Below, one piece after another: positions 1-7,089 of a stretch of DNA of 11,406 nt. The translations under genes and the position numbers were made by a program. Within the stretch, counting starts at the first letter, position 1, and every line of letters begins with the position of its first letter. The stretch covers positions 1 to 11,406 of the forward strand of contig LT642741.1 of NCBI GenBank assembly GCA_900128585.1, given 5' to 3'. Origin of the DNA: Stramenopiles sp. TOSAG23-3. Its lineage: Eukaryota; Sar. The notes beneath the pieces were generated by a model that was given only the letters and a program-made list of their open reading frames with translations, had not been told where the DNA came from and did not search any database.

Positions 1-1404
1 TCCCGGGCAAATGATGAAAAGCGAAGTAAAATAAGAAAAATGCAGGCCATGTTGGAGACGGCGCAAAAGCAAGTGTCAGAGGAGGAGGACAAAGTGGATG
101 CGTTGAAGGAAATGTTAGAAAGGGAGCGAGAGCGCCACGGCCGCCATGTCGCCGAGCTGGAGCGCCACCATAGTGAACTGTTAGAGACAAAAGTTAAAGA
201 GCGCGTGGAGGATGCAAAAGCGGAGGCGCAGGCACAAATGGAGTCGATGAAAAAGAAGGTGGAGGAGATGCAGGCTGTTTTGAAAGCGGAAATTACACAG
301 CGTCGTAAACTTCACAACAAAGTAATGGAGTTTGAAGGAAACATACGAGTGTACTGCCGACTCCGTCCCCCGAACAAAATCGAGTTGAAGGCAAACGATG
401 GCCAAGGGGAAATTGTTACCCAAGCCGACGATGCCACCGGCATAGTCTCCGTCAACGCATGTATACAAGGGGCCACCACAAGGAATGTAAATAGCAAGTT
501 CGAGTTTGATTCCGGCTTTGCGCCGACGACGCCACAGTTGGACGTTTTTGATAGGGTTTCACCCTTTGTTACCAGCGCCATGGATGGTTACAACTGTTGC
601 ATCTTTGCCTACGGCCAGACGGGGAGCGGAAAGACGCATACCATGCAAGGGCCAACGTCGGATCGTGGGGTTAATGTTCGTGCCCTGTACAAAATGTTTT
701 CTGAAGCGCAACTGCGCAGGGACAATTTCGGCATTGAGTTTTCATTCCGCCTGAGCATGTGCGAAATATACAAGGAAGAAGTCTACGATTTGTTGGGAGA
801 GCAAGGCGAGAATGGAATACGCCAGAGCATGAAACTGCGTCAGGGCGAAAAGAACCTGGTGTACGCCGAAGGGTTGACATTAATCCCGGTCGACGACGCC
901 GAAAGCGTTGAAGCGATTGTGCAGCTAGGGCAGAAAAATAGAAGTGTGGGGTCGCATAATTTTAATGAACATAGCTCCCGCTCGCATTTGGTTGTCACCG
1001 TCCACATAACCGCCTGGTCCAAAGCGTCCGAGTCCAGCAGCGACAAACCAAAGAAGAAGAGGCAGTCCCAATTGAACCTGATCGATTTAGCGGGGAGTGA
1101 ACGGCTTGAGAAAACCGGGGCATCCGGGGAACGGCTGAAAGAGGCACAGGCGATCAACAAAAGCTTGTCTGCACTTGGCGATGTCATCGGCGCGCTTGGG
1201 CGAGGAGGGAAGCATGTCCCATACAGAAATTCAAAGCTCACTTGGCTGCTTAGCAGTTCGCTGAACGGAAGGTCCAAAGTGCTGATGCTCGTTTGCATCT
1301 CACCTACTCTGATGTGCACACCTGAAACACTGTGCAGCCTTCAGTTTGCACAGCGGTGCCGTGCGACAAGCCTTGGGAGAGCGAAAAAAAATGCAGCAGA
1401 GTGA
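1..1404 (+). CDS. Kinesin-14-like motor protein, 3' part (C-terminal motor)
   Basis: Microtubule motor ATPase. The frame is open from the first base, so the gene begins upstream; the first internal Met is at nt 40 (residue numbers count from it). Residues 1-97 are charged, heptad-like coiled coil rich in Glu, Lys and Arg. The motor starts at about residue 100 with GNIRVYCRLRP, the usual neck-motor junction of C-terminal-motor kinesins. All nucleotide motifs are present: P-loop GQTGSGKT (192-199), switch I NEHSSRSH (309-316), switch II DLAGSE (349-354), then the INKSLSALGDVIGAL helix and the HVPYRNSKLT motif. The motor ends only a few residues before the stop, with a short basic tail. Motor placement and the neck sequence indicate the kinesin-14 family, usually minus-end directed and acting in the spindle or in transport; directionality is inferred. 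Cargo-binding or tail domains lie outside the window. It converges on the gene at 1765-3143. Confidence 0.96.
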   Translation, partial: SRANDEKRSKIRKMQAMLETAQKQVSEEEDKVDALKEMLERERERHGRHVAELERHHSELLETKVKERVEDAKAEAQAQMESMKKKVEEMQAVLKAEITQRRKLHNKVMEFEGNIRVYCRLRPPNKIELKANDGQGEIVTQADDATGIVSVNACIQGATTRNVNSKFEFDSGFAPTTPQLDVFDRVSPFVTSAMDGYNCCIFAYGQTGSGKTHTMQGPTSDRGVNVRALYKMFSEAQLRRDNFGIEFSFRLSMCEIYKEEVYDLLGEQGENGIRQSMKLRQGEKNLVYAEGLTLIPVDDAESVEAIVQLGQKNRSVGSHNFNEHSSRSHLVVTVHITAWSKASESSSDKPKKKRQSQLNLIDLAGSERLEKTGASGERLKEAQAINKSLSALGDVIGALGRGGKHVPYRNSKLTWLLSSSLNGRSKVLMLVCISPTLMCTPETLCSLQFAQRCRATSLGRAKKNAAE

Positions 1405-1764
1405 CGTATTAGTGCCATACAGTGTAAGTTTGCCATAAAATTATTTAACGAAAGTATATTAAATTAAGTTTTAAAAACAAGAAAATTGGCTGTTATTTTT
1501 ATTATATTAAATCAGGGTTTTTCTTTCTAAAATAATAAAAAATGTGTGCAAAATACAAGCACTATATCTACTTTAGAATTACGGATTTAGGCAACCACAA
1601 CACAAGTCTAGCCGATTGTTTCTAATTGTTAAGTAACATACTATATAATCATATTTTTCAATAAAATATTTGTGCTTTTTCAATAACAGCCAGAGTTGGT
1701 TTACAGCCCCATATTTTTTATACTTTTGTTTCATTGCTTTCATGCAGTTTCAAATTGTTTTACC
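1405..1764. other. Convergent AT-rich spacer, 3' ends of two genes
   Basis: This 360-base spacer lies between the stops of two converging genes. It is strongly AT-rich and shows no credible ORF or RNA gene. AATAAA-like words occur on the plus strand (for example near 1531 and 1660) and TTTATT words near 1498 could serve the minus-strand gene. In such AT-rich sequence these words are expected by chance, so polyadenylation sites are only suggested. Confidence 0.6.
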
Positions 1765-3143
1765 CTAACGCCCTTCGCTAGGCACTATTTTGACGGGAAC
1801 TACCTTCCTGTCTTTAGATTCCCGATGCATCTGGTTTATTTTTGCCAGCGAGACGTACAAGGTGCCGAACAGGCAAGCTACGCTTATGACAAAAAACAGT
1901 ATGTCAAGGATAATAAGAAGCGAGCCAATACTATCCCGTTCACCGGAAGTGCTGGATGAAATCAGCACTATGGCACTTAAAAACTTAAACAATGTTGACA
2001 AAAACGACATTTGACATAGCCAGAAAACGACTCGGTTCTTTTGCGGCTGCAAGAAATTCAACGTACAGCAAGAGATACCACATGCCATCACTGCAACACT
2101 AGCTTGCAGCGCCGGTCTGTGCTGCAAGTAGATAATTACTCCTGTCAAAAACATTTTTCGAACAATTTCATGGACTTCCCACCCTTCACTGCCTTTTTTA
2201 TAGTTAGAGTACAAAAATCCCACTCTGGCTTGTATTTGTCCGGAGTAGAGCTGAGATCTGTACGCATAAAAATAACACCCCATGAAGAGAGGAAAGCCAA
2301 TTGTGAACGAAGTTGCTATCAGCAGCACGTATGGCAAAAACGAGTTCCATTCCGACGCAAAGCATTGCATACTGTAATCTTGTTTCAAAAAAGCATAGTC
2401 CACCTCAACTGTATGGCAATTAAAGTACTCAAAAACTTTTCTAGTCACAGGAGTGTGAAACAGCAAAAACAATTGGACGGCTACGTTCAAAGCTTGGGAA
2501 GTAACTCTTTGGTTTCTCCACCACGACAGTAATTGGGGGCGATCTAGAGCCATGAGTCTTTCAGTGAATTTTTCTTCATTCATTTCCACAATTTTCTCCT
2601 TCTTCTGTTCGAATCGTAGAAGCTGGCTGTACTCCTTTTCGTCCAAAGTACCACTATGGTCTTGATCAATCATGATGAACATCTCATGGGACACATCTTT
2701 GACTTCCTTTTCCGTGTTTCCCTGTCTTGAAATCACTTTCTTCCCTCGAAAGTATACCCATAGACCGATGAGGCAAGCAAATATGGGCAACAGTGACATG
2801 GTAAAAAAGCTTGTTGTGAAGTTGACACCTGGAAAACAGCTTGCACCACTCCAAAGCCTGAAATTGTAAACAGCCGCAACTTGTATGCATGACCTTCTTT
2901 TAAGTAATTGTTCCTGTAGAATGTAGTGTACCTTTCAGTGGTCTCATTGAACGTACCCGTTAAATTTAAAACCCCATTATTGACCTCGACAGTAGAATCA
3001 AAAGGGCAAGACTCATTAAAAACTACATAGTTCCCAACAACGGGCATGTCATCACACCAGGACGCCTGCGAGATCTGTACAGCCGCCAAGGCTGCTAGTA
3101 GCACCTGCCAGAAATTAAATCGAACACATATCAAAACAAGCAT
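1765..3143 (-). CDS. Signal peptide, EF-hand, multi-TM receptor-like protein; split by a probable small intron
   Basis: Two overlapping minus-strand frames together look like one gene. The upstream frame starts at 3143 with a signal peptide (hydrophobic stretch ending QISQAS) and a short N-glycosylation-rich ectodomain (NES, NLT, NET) whose CPFDSTVEV...LNLTG stretch recalls beta-helix surface domains. The downstream frame ends at 1765. Numbering from its Met at 2799, it has a TM helix (about 1-17), a canonical EF-hand loop DQDHSGTLDEKE (45-56), and about five further TM segments (near 101-118, 152-178, 212-225, 231-248, 258-280 and 291-315). Conserved-looking signatures are YFNC (125-128), LKQDYSMQC (138-146), GFLYSNY (194-200) and EIVRKMFLTG (211-220), as in the membrane modules of large protist receptor-like proteins. 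The frames join cleanly if a GT-AG intron is removed: 2829-2893 (65 nt) or 2858-2931 (74 nt). A single lost base in the six-T run near 2805 would also join them. A calcium-responsive membrane sensor or channel-like role is inference. Confidence 0.75.
2829..2893 (-). other. Candidate 65-nt GT-AG intron
   Basis: Reading the minus strand, the donor is GAAG|GTCATG (intron starts at 2893) and the acceptor is TTTTCCAG|GT (intron ends at 2829). Removal joins KEG to VNFTTSFFTM and brings the signal-peptide frame into the EF-hand/TM frame. A competing intron at 2858-2931 (donor AAAG|GTACAC, acceptor TTTCAG|GC, 74 nt) restores the frame equally well and gives ETTER joined to LWSGASCFPG. Transcript data would decide; the sequence alone does not. 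Confidence 0.45.
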
Positions 3144-3291
3144 TTTTTAAGCGACAATGGACGAGCTCTATGTTATTTCTAAAGAAAATCTCTGATTGCT
3201 TCGTGAATCCATTTCAAACCAAATGCATGTACTCTTTAACTATTATGCAACTTTCGCTACTTCTTATATTTTATTGTACATTCTATATATA

Positions 3292-3463
3292 ACAAAAAAA
3301 TAACCGATTTTTTTTTTACAAATGTTCGGTATAAATAATATATTAATATTATTTATACAGTTGTTCTTGACCGCACTTCTTCCTATACCGAACATTTGTA
3401 AAAAAAAAATCGGTTATTTTTTTGTCTAGGAAGTGCGGTCAAGAACTGTATATTATTTTTATA
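3292..3463. repeat. Two interleaved inverted repeats; one ~90-bp copy nested in another
   Basis: Arm A (3292-3333) and arm A' (3384-3425) are perfect 42-base reverse complements, including a run of ten Ts against ten As. A second inverted pair has a 16-base exact core (3364-3379 with 3430-3445) and a 7-base outer match (3354-3360 with 3446-3452), with two 3-base differences between. The order is A-B-A'-B', so the two pairs interleave. If 3334-3428 is removed, the outer sequence aligns with the reverse complement of the removed part across the junction, differing only by two 3-base indels. The inner segment is flanked by TA at 3332-3333 and 3427-3428. This fits an inverted copy inserted inside another copy at a TA. 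No clear terminal inverted repeat was seen within one copy. Confidence 0.9.
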
Positions 3464-3631
3464 AGAAGAGGACACAGCTCGTGGCATTATAATAGACGCC
3501 TCGTATTTACCGTTGCTAGTAAGTAGTGTCAGACGACTACCAACAGTTTGTTAGATTAAACTTTTTTTTCGCTTCTATTTTGTTAATCTAGACACTATTT
3601 GTTTCATCATCATTATTCTTCATTACCAGGG

Positions 3632-3660
3632 TATTACCAAGGTAGCTACCACCGGTAATA
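3632..3660. repeat. Strong hairpin / cruciform sequence
   Basis: TATTACC (3632-3638) pairs with GGTAATA (3654-3660), and between them lies the perfect 10-base palindrome GGTAGCTACC (3641-3650), with only AA and ACC unpaired beside it. It lies about 195 bases upstream of the membrane-protein start at 3855, so it could be a promoter-proximal protein site or part of a 5' leader. Function is unknown. Confidence 0.7.
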
Positions 3661-3854
3661 AAAAAATAAAAAAATATGGGAAATTCAAAAGGGTTTGAGG
3701 AGGTATATTTGGTAGCTGGCATTTGCGTGAAACCAGTCTTCGCAAAAGCTTGGATCACTGTGGTGACTCGAAAAGCGTTGAATCATTCGAAATATTTAAA
3801 CCAACGAACTGTTTTCAGACGACAAAAGACCCTTCCTTTACTCACCGATTTTAA

Positions 3855-4772
3855 ATGTTAAAACGGGTATTTTATGAGTTTGGGGTAATAAGTTTCATTT
3901 CGCACGTGTTGAAAGCTGCGGCGTTGCCGTTGGCTTTCACGCTTGTCTTGTACTTCTTTCGAACACCCCGCGAGGCGTCAGATAAACACAATGGAATGAC
4001 TATTGTTGGTGGTACGGCAAAGTATGCGCTGAGGAAGACATGCACGTGCGATTGCTGGGACGGGCGTTTCAAAGGACCTTATGGACGAGGGCATTACAAG
4101 TCTATATTTTTCAACATGGAAGAGCAGACTGGATATATACTGACCAATGTTGTTGTGTTCTTTTCCTTCGGGGAAAAGGCGCTGTGGCGATTTTTAAAGC
4201 TGCTAAACGAGAAGAAAGTCCGCATTTCATCCGCAGTGATTCTTGCAGGGACTTTAATCCCCCTTTGGTATGGCATGTGGATGAATTTTAATTACATCAA
4301 TGATCGATTTTACAAAATGTTTTACAGCCAGTTATTTTTCACGTTGACCGAGCTGGTCAGTGCCGGCCTGGCGATGCGCTTTTTAGATGGTTCAAACAAA
4401 GGCGACGTAGACGGTCCTGCGCCGAAGCTCGCAAAGGCATCGTGGACAATTATAATAATATGCATTGTACACATTATTCAATCAGGTGCCGACCAAATGG
4501 TGGACAACCTTATCCATGGGCATGTGGGCGATGGTCGTGGGTTAGGTACGAGGGATTTAGCATTTTTTCTGTGCGATCTGACACAGCTGTGTGCCGCTTC
4601 CTTTCAGCTCTACAAACTGCTAAAGTCTAAACGCGAACCCGAGAACCTGGATAAGAATGAGCAAACAAGCCGTTATGGAAAAAATCAATTCAGGAAGGAA
4701 GGGAAAATTGCATTTCTTGTTGCCATCGGATTGCTCGTGCATTTACAGTTTTGGGCGTACCATAAAACATAA
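3855..4772 (+). CDS. Polytopic membrane protein, 305 aa, unnamed family
   Basis: I cannot name this gene. The ATG at 3855 directly follows an in-frame TAA (3852-3854), so no longer N-terminus is possible without an upstream exon. Hydrophobic segments lie near residues 12-35, 93-108, 125-143, 155-175, 197-210, 224-246 and 276-292, suggesting six or seven membrane passes. Between the first two is a Cys-rich motif CTCDCWDGRFKGPYG (63-77) followed by GHYKSIFFN (79-87). The later segment FNYINDRFYKMFYSQL (135-150) leads into FFTLTELVSAGL (151-162). The density of Cys, Trp and aromatic residues looks conserved rather than random, and I have a vague sense of similar uncharacterised proteins in algae and some animals, which I cannot confirm. 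A charged hydrophilic loop near 246-272 precedes the last TM segment. It is transcribed away from the EF-hand membrane gene across a shared spacer. Location and role are otherwise unknown. Confidence 0.85.
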   Translation: MLKRVFYEFGVISFISHVLKAAALPLAFTLVLYFFRTPREASDKHNGMTIVGGTAKYALRKTCTCDCWDGRFKGPYGRGHYKSIFFNMEEQTGYILTNVVVFFSFGEKALWRFLKLLNEKKVRISSAVILAGTLIPLWYGMWMNFNYINDRFYKMFYSQLFFTLTELVSAGLAMRFLDGSNKGDVDGPAPKLAKASWTIIIICIVHIIQSGADQMVDNLIHGHVGDGRGLGTRDLAFFLCDLTQLCAASFQLYKLLKSKREPENLDKNEQTSRYGKNQFRKEGKIAFLVAIGLLVHLQFWAYHKT

Positions 4773-5170
4773 AGGATTTTTAAAGCAAGAGATTGGCTTT
4801 AAAGATTTGCTGTTATTTAAGTAATTAAAATATTATCTCTCATATATGTACCGCGAAAATGAATCTGCTCCTTTTGTGCAATTAAAGGTTTATACGTTCC
4901 TAAATTCTTTAGCTTATTATTAAAAGAGTAATTTCGGTGTTGAGCTGCATTTTTATTTTTTCCATGTACTCAAAAATTAAATCGATTTAATGTTTCATTT
5001 TTCTTTTAATCTAATGATGATGATGTGTGTACATGTAAGTGTAAGAATCTAAAGATACTTTTTTTATTTTAAAGATAAACCTGAATTAGTTTTTTTCCTT
5101 TTACGTATCATAGTCGTCTATATACTCCTCGTAATAACCAAAATAAATTTACCTTTCCGAAAGACCCTCC
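4773..5170. other. Convergent AT-rich spacer
   Basis: This 398-base spacer lies between converging stops. It is AT-rich, with a short GATGATGATG run near 5014-5023. A TTTATT word at 5063-5068, about 100 bases past the minus-strand stop, could be a polyadenylation signal for the RING gene, and AATTAAA-like words near 4824 could serve the plus-strand gene. No coding or RNA gene was seen. Confidence 0.6.
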
Positions 5171-6010
5171 TCATCTCTGGCAATAAATTGTAACTAGAAA
5201 ACCACATAGAGGAACAACAAAACGGAAAACAAAACGTTTGATTTGTAAATGCCTCCTGGAAGATTCAAACAGTTGAAAATGATTGAGCAAAGCCAAAAAC
5301 GCAACGTACAACCCAATGTAAACGATGCCACCCGGACCAAACTTTTCTATTACCTTTCCACACAATATGATGGGGAACGGAGTAAGCACCAGGCTATTGA
5401 AGGTCTTGCTTTCAAAAATGCGCGCAACCTGCAGAAAGCATCGTTTTTGCCGTTCTGCACGAATTTGAGCCAAATATTCTTCCTGTCGGCCCCAGCTTTC
5501 TGGTAGATGCTGAAGCGGTATACGCTTGATCATTTCCGCGTAAATTTTCCACTTAGTTTGGGCCCTGCACTGCTGGCACGACCATGTGACGCTCGAGTAC
5601 GCAAACGGGGTTTCTTGGTACGTCCACATTGGGTGGGGAATGAACTGGCCATTCTGACACTCTTTACACGAATACTTGAAACAGTAAGTTTGGCCCAGAA
5701 GACAAGGCTCGCATATTTTGTTTTCTTCGTCAACAATGACTCGAGGTTGGCGACAAACGCGACACTGGTCGATCCTGTCGACGACGGTAGCCTCACCGTC
5801 GGCAGACAGGGTAAAGTACGAACGACAGCTTGGGCAACGGCCATACCCATCTGCGGAAACTATCTCAATGCATGGGCGGCAATAGTGCATAGTGGATTCC
5901 TCTCTATGGCAACATGTCATGATGCACTCATTTTCTGAATCCTCGTAGCAAATGGTACAAGTAAAGCGCCCGCCTTCCGGCACAGCCATGTCACCCTCGC
6001 TTGTTGCCAT
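5171..6010 (-). CDS. Membrane-anchored RING-like zinc-finger protein (putative E3 ubiquitin ligase)
   Basis: A 279-residue protein. The N-terminus has a RING-type metal-binding pattern: C18-x2-C21, then C29, C33, C34 and H35, then H42-x-C44-x2-C47, then C59-x2-C62 within CPSC. A second cluster follows: C83-x2-C86, C100-x2-C103, C110, C115-x2-C118 and C145-x2-C148, suggesting one or two more zinc sites. This resembles the tandem zinc modules of RING-between-RING ligases, but order and spacing do not let me assign that class. After a charged linker, hydrophobic segments at about 205-218, 227-247 and 260-277 would anchor the protein in a membrane with the zinc fingers cytosolic. A ubiquitin-ligase role at an organelle membrane is inferred from the fold only. 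The ATG at 6010 gives a start immediately before the zinc domain. It diverges from the amylase gene across a low-complexity spacer. Confidence 0.88.
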   Translation of the reverse strand: MATSEGDMAVPEGGRFTCTICYEDSENECIMTCCHREESTMHYCRPCIEIVSADGYGRCPSCRSYFTLSADGEATVVDRIDQCRVCRQPRVIVDEENKICEPCLLGQTYCFKYSCKECQNGQFIPHPMWTYQETPFAYSSVTWSCQQCRAQTKWKIYAEMIKRIPLQHLPESWGRQEEYLAQIRAERQKRCFLQVARIFESKTFNSLVLTPFPIILCGKVIEKFGPGGIVYIGLYVAFLALLNHFQLFESSRRHLQIKRFVFRFVVPLCGFLVTIYCQR

Positions 6011-6358
6011 AACGGTCGTGTGGTGGCTCGAACTTTTTTAGTTGCAGAAGAATTGCAGAAATATATGAATACTTATGTTATTCAATAATACGCCGAAGTA
6101 TGAAACCATTACTAATTTTGTTTCATATTTGACATACAACGATAATTCTACTTGGTTACTCCTTCTGTGATGATTCTTGATTATGGTGGTTGGGAATTCA
6201 TTCATCGTCTTCTTCTTTTTGTTGTTTTGTGTTGAGGAGAGTTTGATGATGATTGAGAGAGGAGATGATGAGATGATGATGATTTTGATGTTGGATGATT
6301 CTTCTTGCTTCTTTTTTTCTTCTTCTATTTTATTATTTACTACCACCATGGTATTACA

Positions 6359-6385
6359 GGTATTATGCGTAGTATTAATAATACC
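6359..6385. repeat. Small hairpin GGTATTAT / ATAATACC
   Basis: GGTATTAT at 6359-6366 pairs perfectly with ATAATACC at 6378-6385 across an 11-base loop. A further GGTATTAC lies at 6350-6357. The arm sequence resembles the GGTATTACC motif of the hairpin at 3632-3660 in the other divergent spacer. AT-rich stems of this size can occur by chance. Confidence 0.5.
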
Positions 6386-6434
6386 GTAAAATATTATAGT
6401 CTATTTATTATTACAACATATCATAATATCATCA

Positions 6435-6686
6435 TCTTTTTCTCTTCTTCTTTTCTTCTCTTTTTTCTCTCTCTTTTTTCTTCTTCTTCTTTTTTTGTTT
6501 TTTCTTCTTCTTCTTTTTTTGTTTCTTCTCTTTCTTTTCTTTTTTTTTGTTTCTTCTCTTTCTCTTCTTCTTTTTTTTTGTTTCTTCTCTTTCTTTTTCT
6601 TTTTTTGTTTCTTCTCTTTCTCTTCTTCTTCTTTTTTTGTTTCTTTCTTCTTCTTCTTTTTTTGTTTCTTCTTCTTTTTTTGTTCC
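6435..6686 (+). repeat. Pyrimidine-rich minisatellite
   Basis: The plus strand is 252 bases of only T and C apart from eight single Gs at 6497, 6521, 6549, 6580, 6607, 6639, 6664 and 6682. The Gs are spaced 18-32 bases apart and sit in a repeated context of a T-run, G, TTTCTTCT and more TTC/CTTT, so this is a degenerate minisatellite of about 27-base units. Long polypurine-polypyrimidine tracts can form triplex DNA and slip during replication, so length variation between strains is likely. It lies about 400 bases upstream of the amylase start. Confidence 0.93.
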
Positions 6687-7089
6687 GTCGGTCGGGGGTG
6701 TGTTGGTGTGGAGATGTGGTCAGCGCGTCACATTCTTCTTCTTCACCACAACATTCAATCATCATCATTCATCACACAATTAATTATAATAAAATTAAAT
6801 ATACAAATAGTGCTGAGTAACATATAATAATAAATGTAATAATAATTTTAATAATATTTTTATTAATAAAAAATAATAAGAGTATTACTATGTAGTGAGA
6901 AGTACGAGGTAGTCGTCGTCCTTCTTCTGTATCTTAATAAGAGATCTTCTTTTCTTATAACCTATAGAACCGACCGACCCTCTTTCAAATTCAAAGCAAC
7001 CAACAACAACTGTCGTATTCCATATATGTACAATTTTTTGCAACGATATCTTTCTTGCATTTACAACACCTTCGTTTTTTCACAAAGAA

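Larger units (their letters stand above)
3144..3854. other. Divergent promoter spacer with nested repeats
   Basis: This 711-base spacer lies between two divergent genes and must hold both promoters. It contains the nested inverted repeat at 3292-3463 and the hairpin at 3632-3660, described separately. A TATATATAA stretch at 3283-3291 (readable on both strands, about 140 bases from the minus-strand start) could act as a TATA element. A 61-codon ORF at 3676-3861 has no recognisable domain and is probably chance; it ends where the next gene starts. Confidence 0.65.
6011..7089. other. Divergent low-complexity spacer upstream of RING and amylase genes
   Basis: This 1079-base spacer has no credible gene. 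From left to right it holds an AT-rich start; a GAT/GATG-rich stretch (about 6160-6300); a small hairpin (6359-6385); the pyrimidine minisatellite (6435-6686); a short GC-richer patch (about 6685-6740) with GTCGGTCGG at 6688-6696; CAT-rich and very AT-rich DNA (6750-6900); and the amylase leader. CCGACCGAC at 6970-6978 is the reverse complement of the 6688 motif. Long Phe/Ser or Lys/Glu frames over the tract are low-complexity artefacts. Confidence 0.7.

Noticed and set aside
840-1319. 159-codon minus-strand ORF
   Set aside because: Antisense shadow of the kinesin motor domain.
2041-2532. 163-codon plus-strand ORF
   Set aside because: Antisense to the EF-hand membrane gene, with no recognisable protein features; the opposite frame has TM helices and a canonical EF-hand.
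3292-3452. CRISPR-like array or simple hairpin terminator
   Set aside because: The repeats are inverted and interleaved rather than direct and regularly spaced, and the context is eukaryotic and promoter-side.
3676-3861. 61-codon ORF starting MGNSKGFEE upstream of the membrane-protein gene
   Set aside because: No domain or signal; lies in the divergent spacer and overlaps the start of the real gene. It could be an upstream ORF, but nothing supports that.
5507-5938. 143-codon plus-strand ORF
   Set aside because: Antisense shadow of the RING-like gene, whose Cys pattern clearly identifies the coding strand.
6305-6827. Long plus-strand ORFs made almost only of Phe, Ser and Leu, and a minus-strand ORF made of Lys, Glu and Arg
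   Set aside because: They are translations of the T/C minisatellite in every frame; no domain, and the composition follows the repeat.
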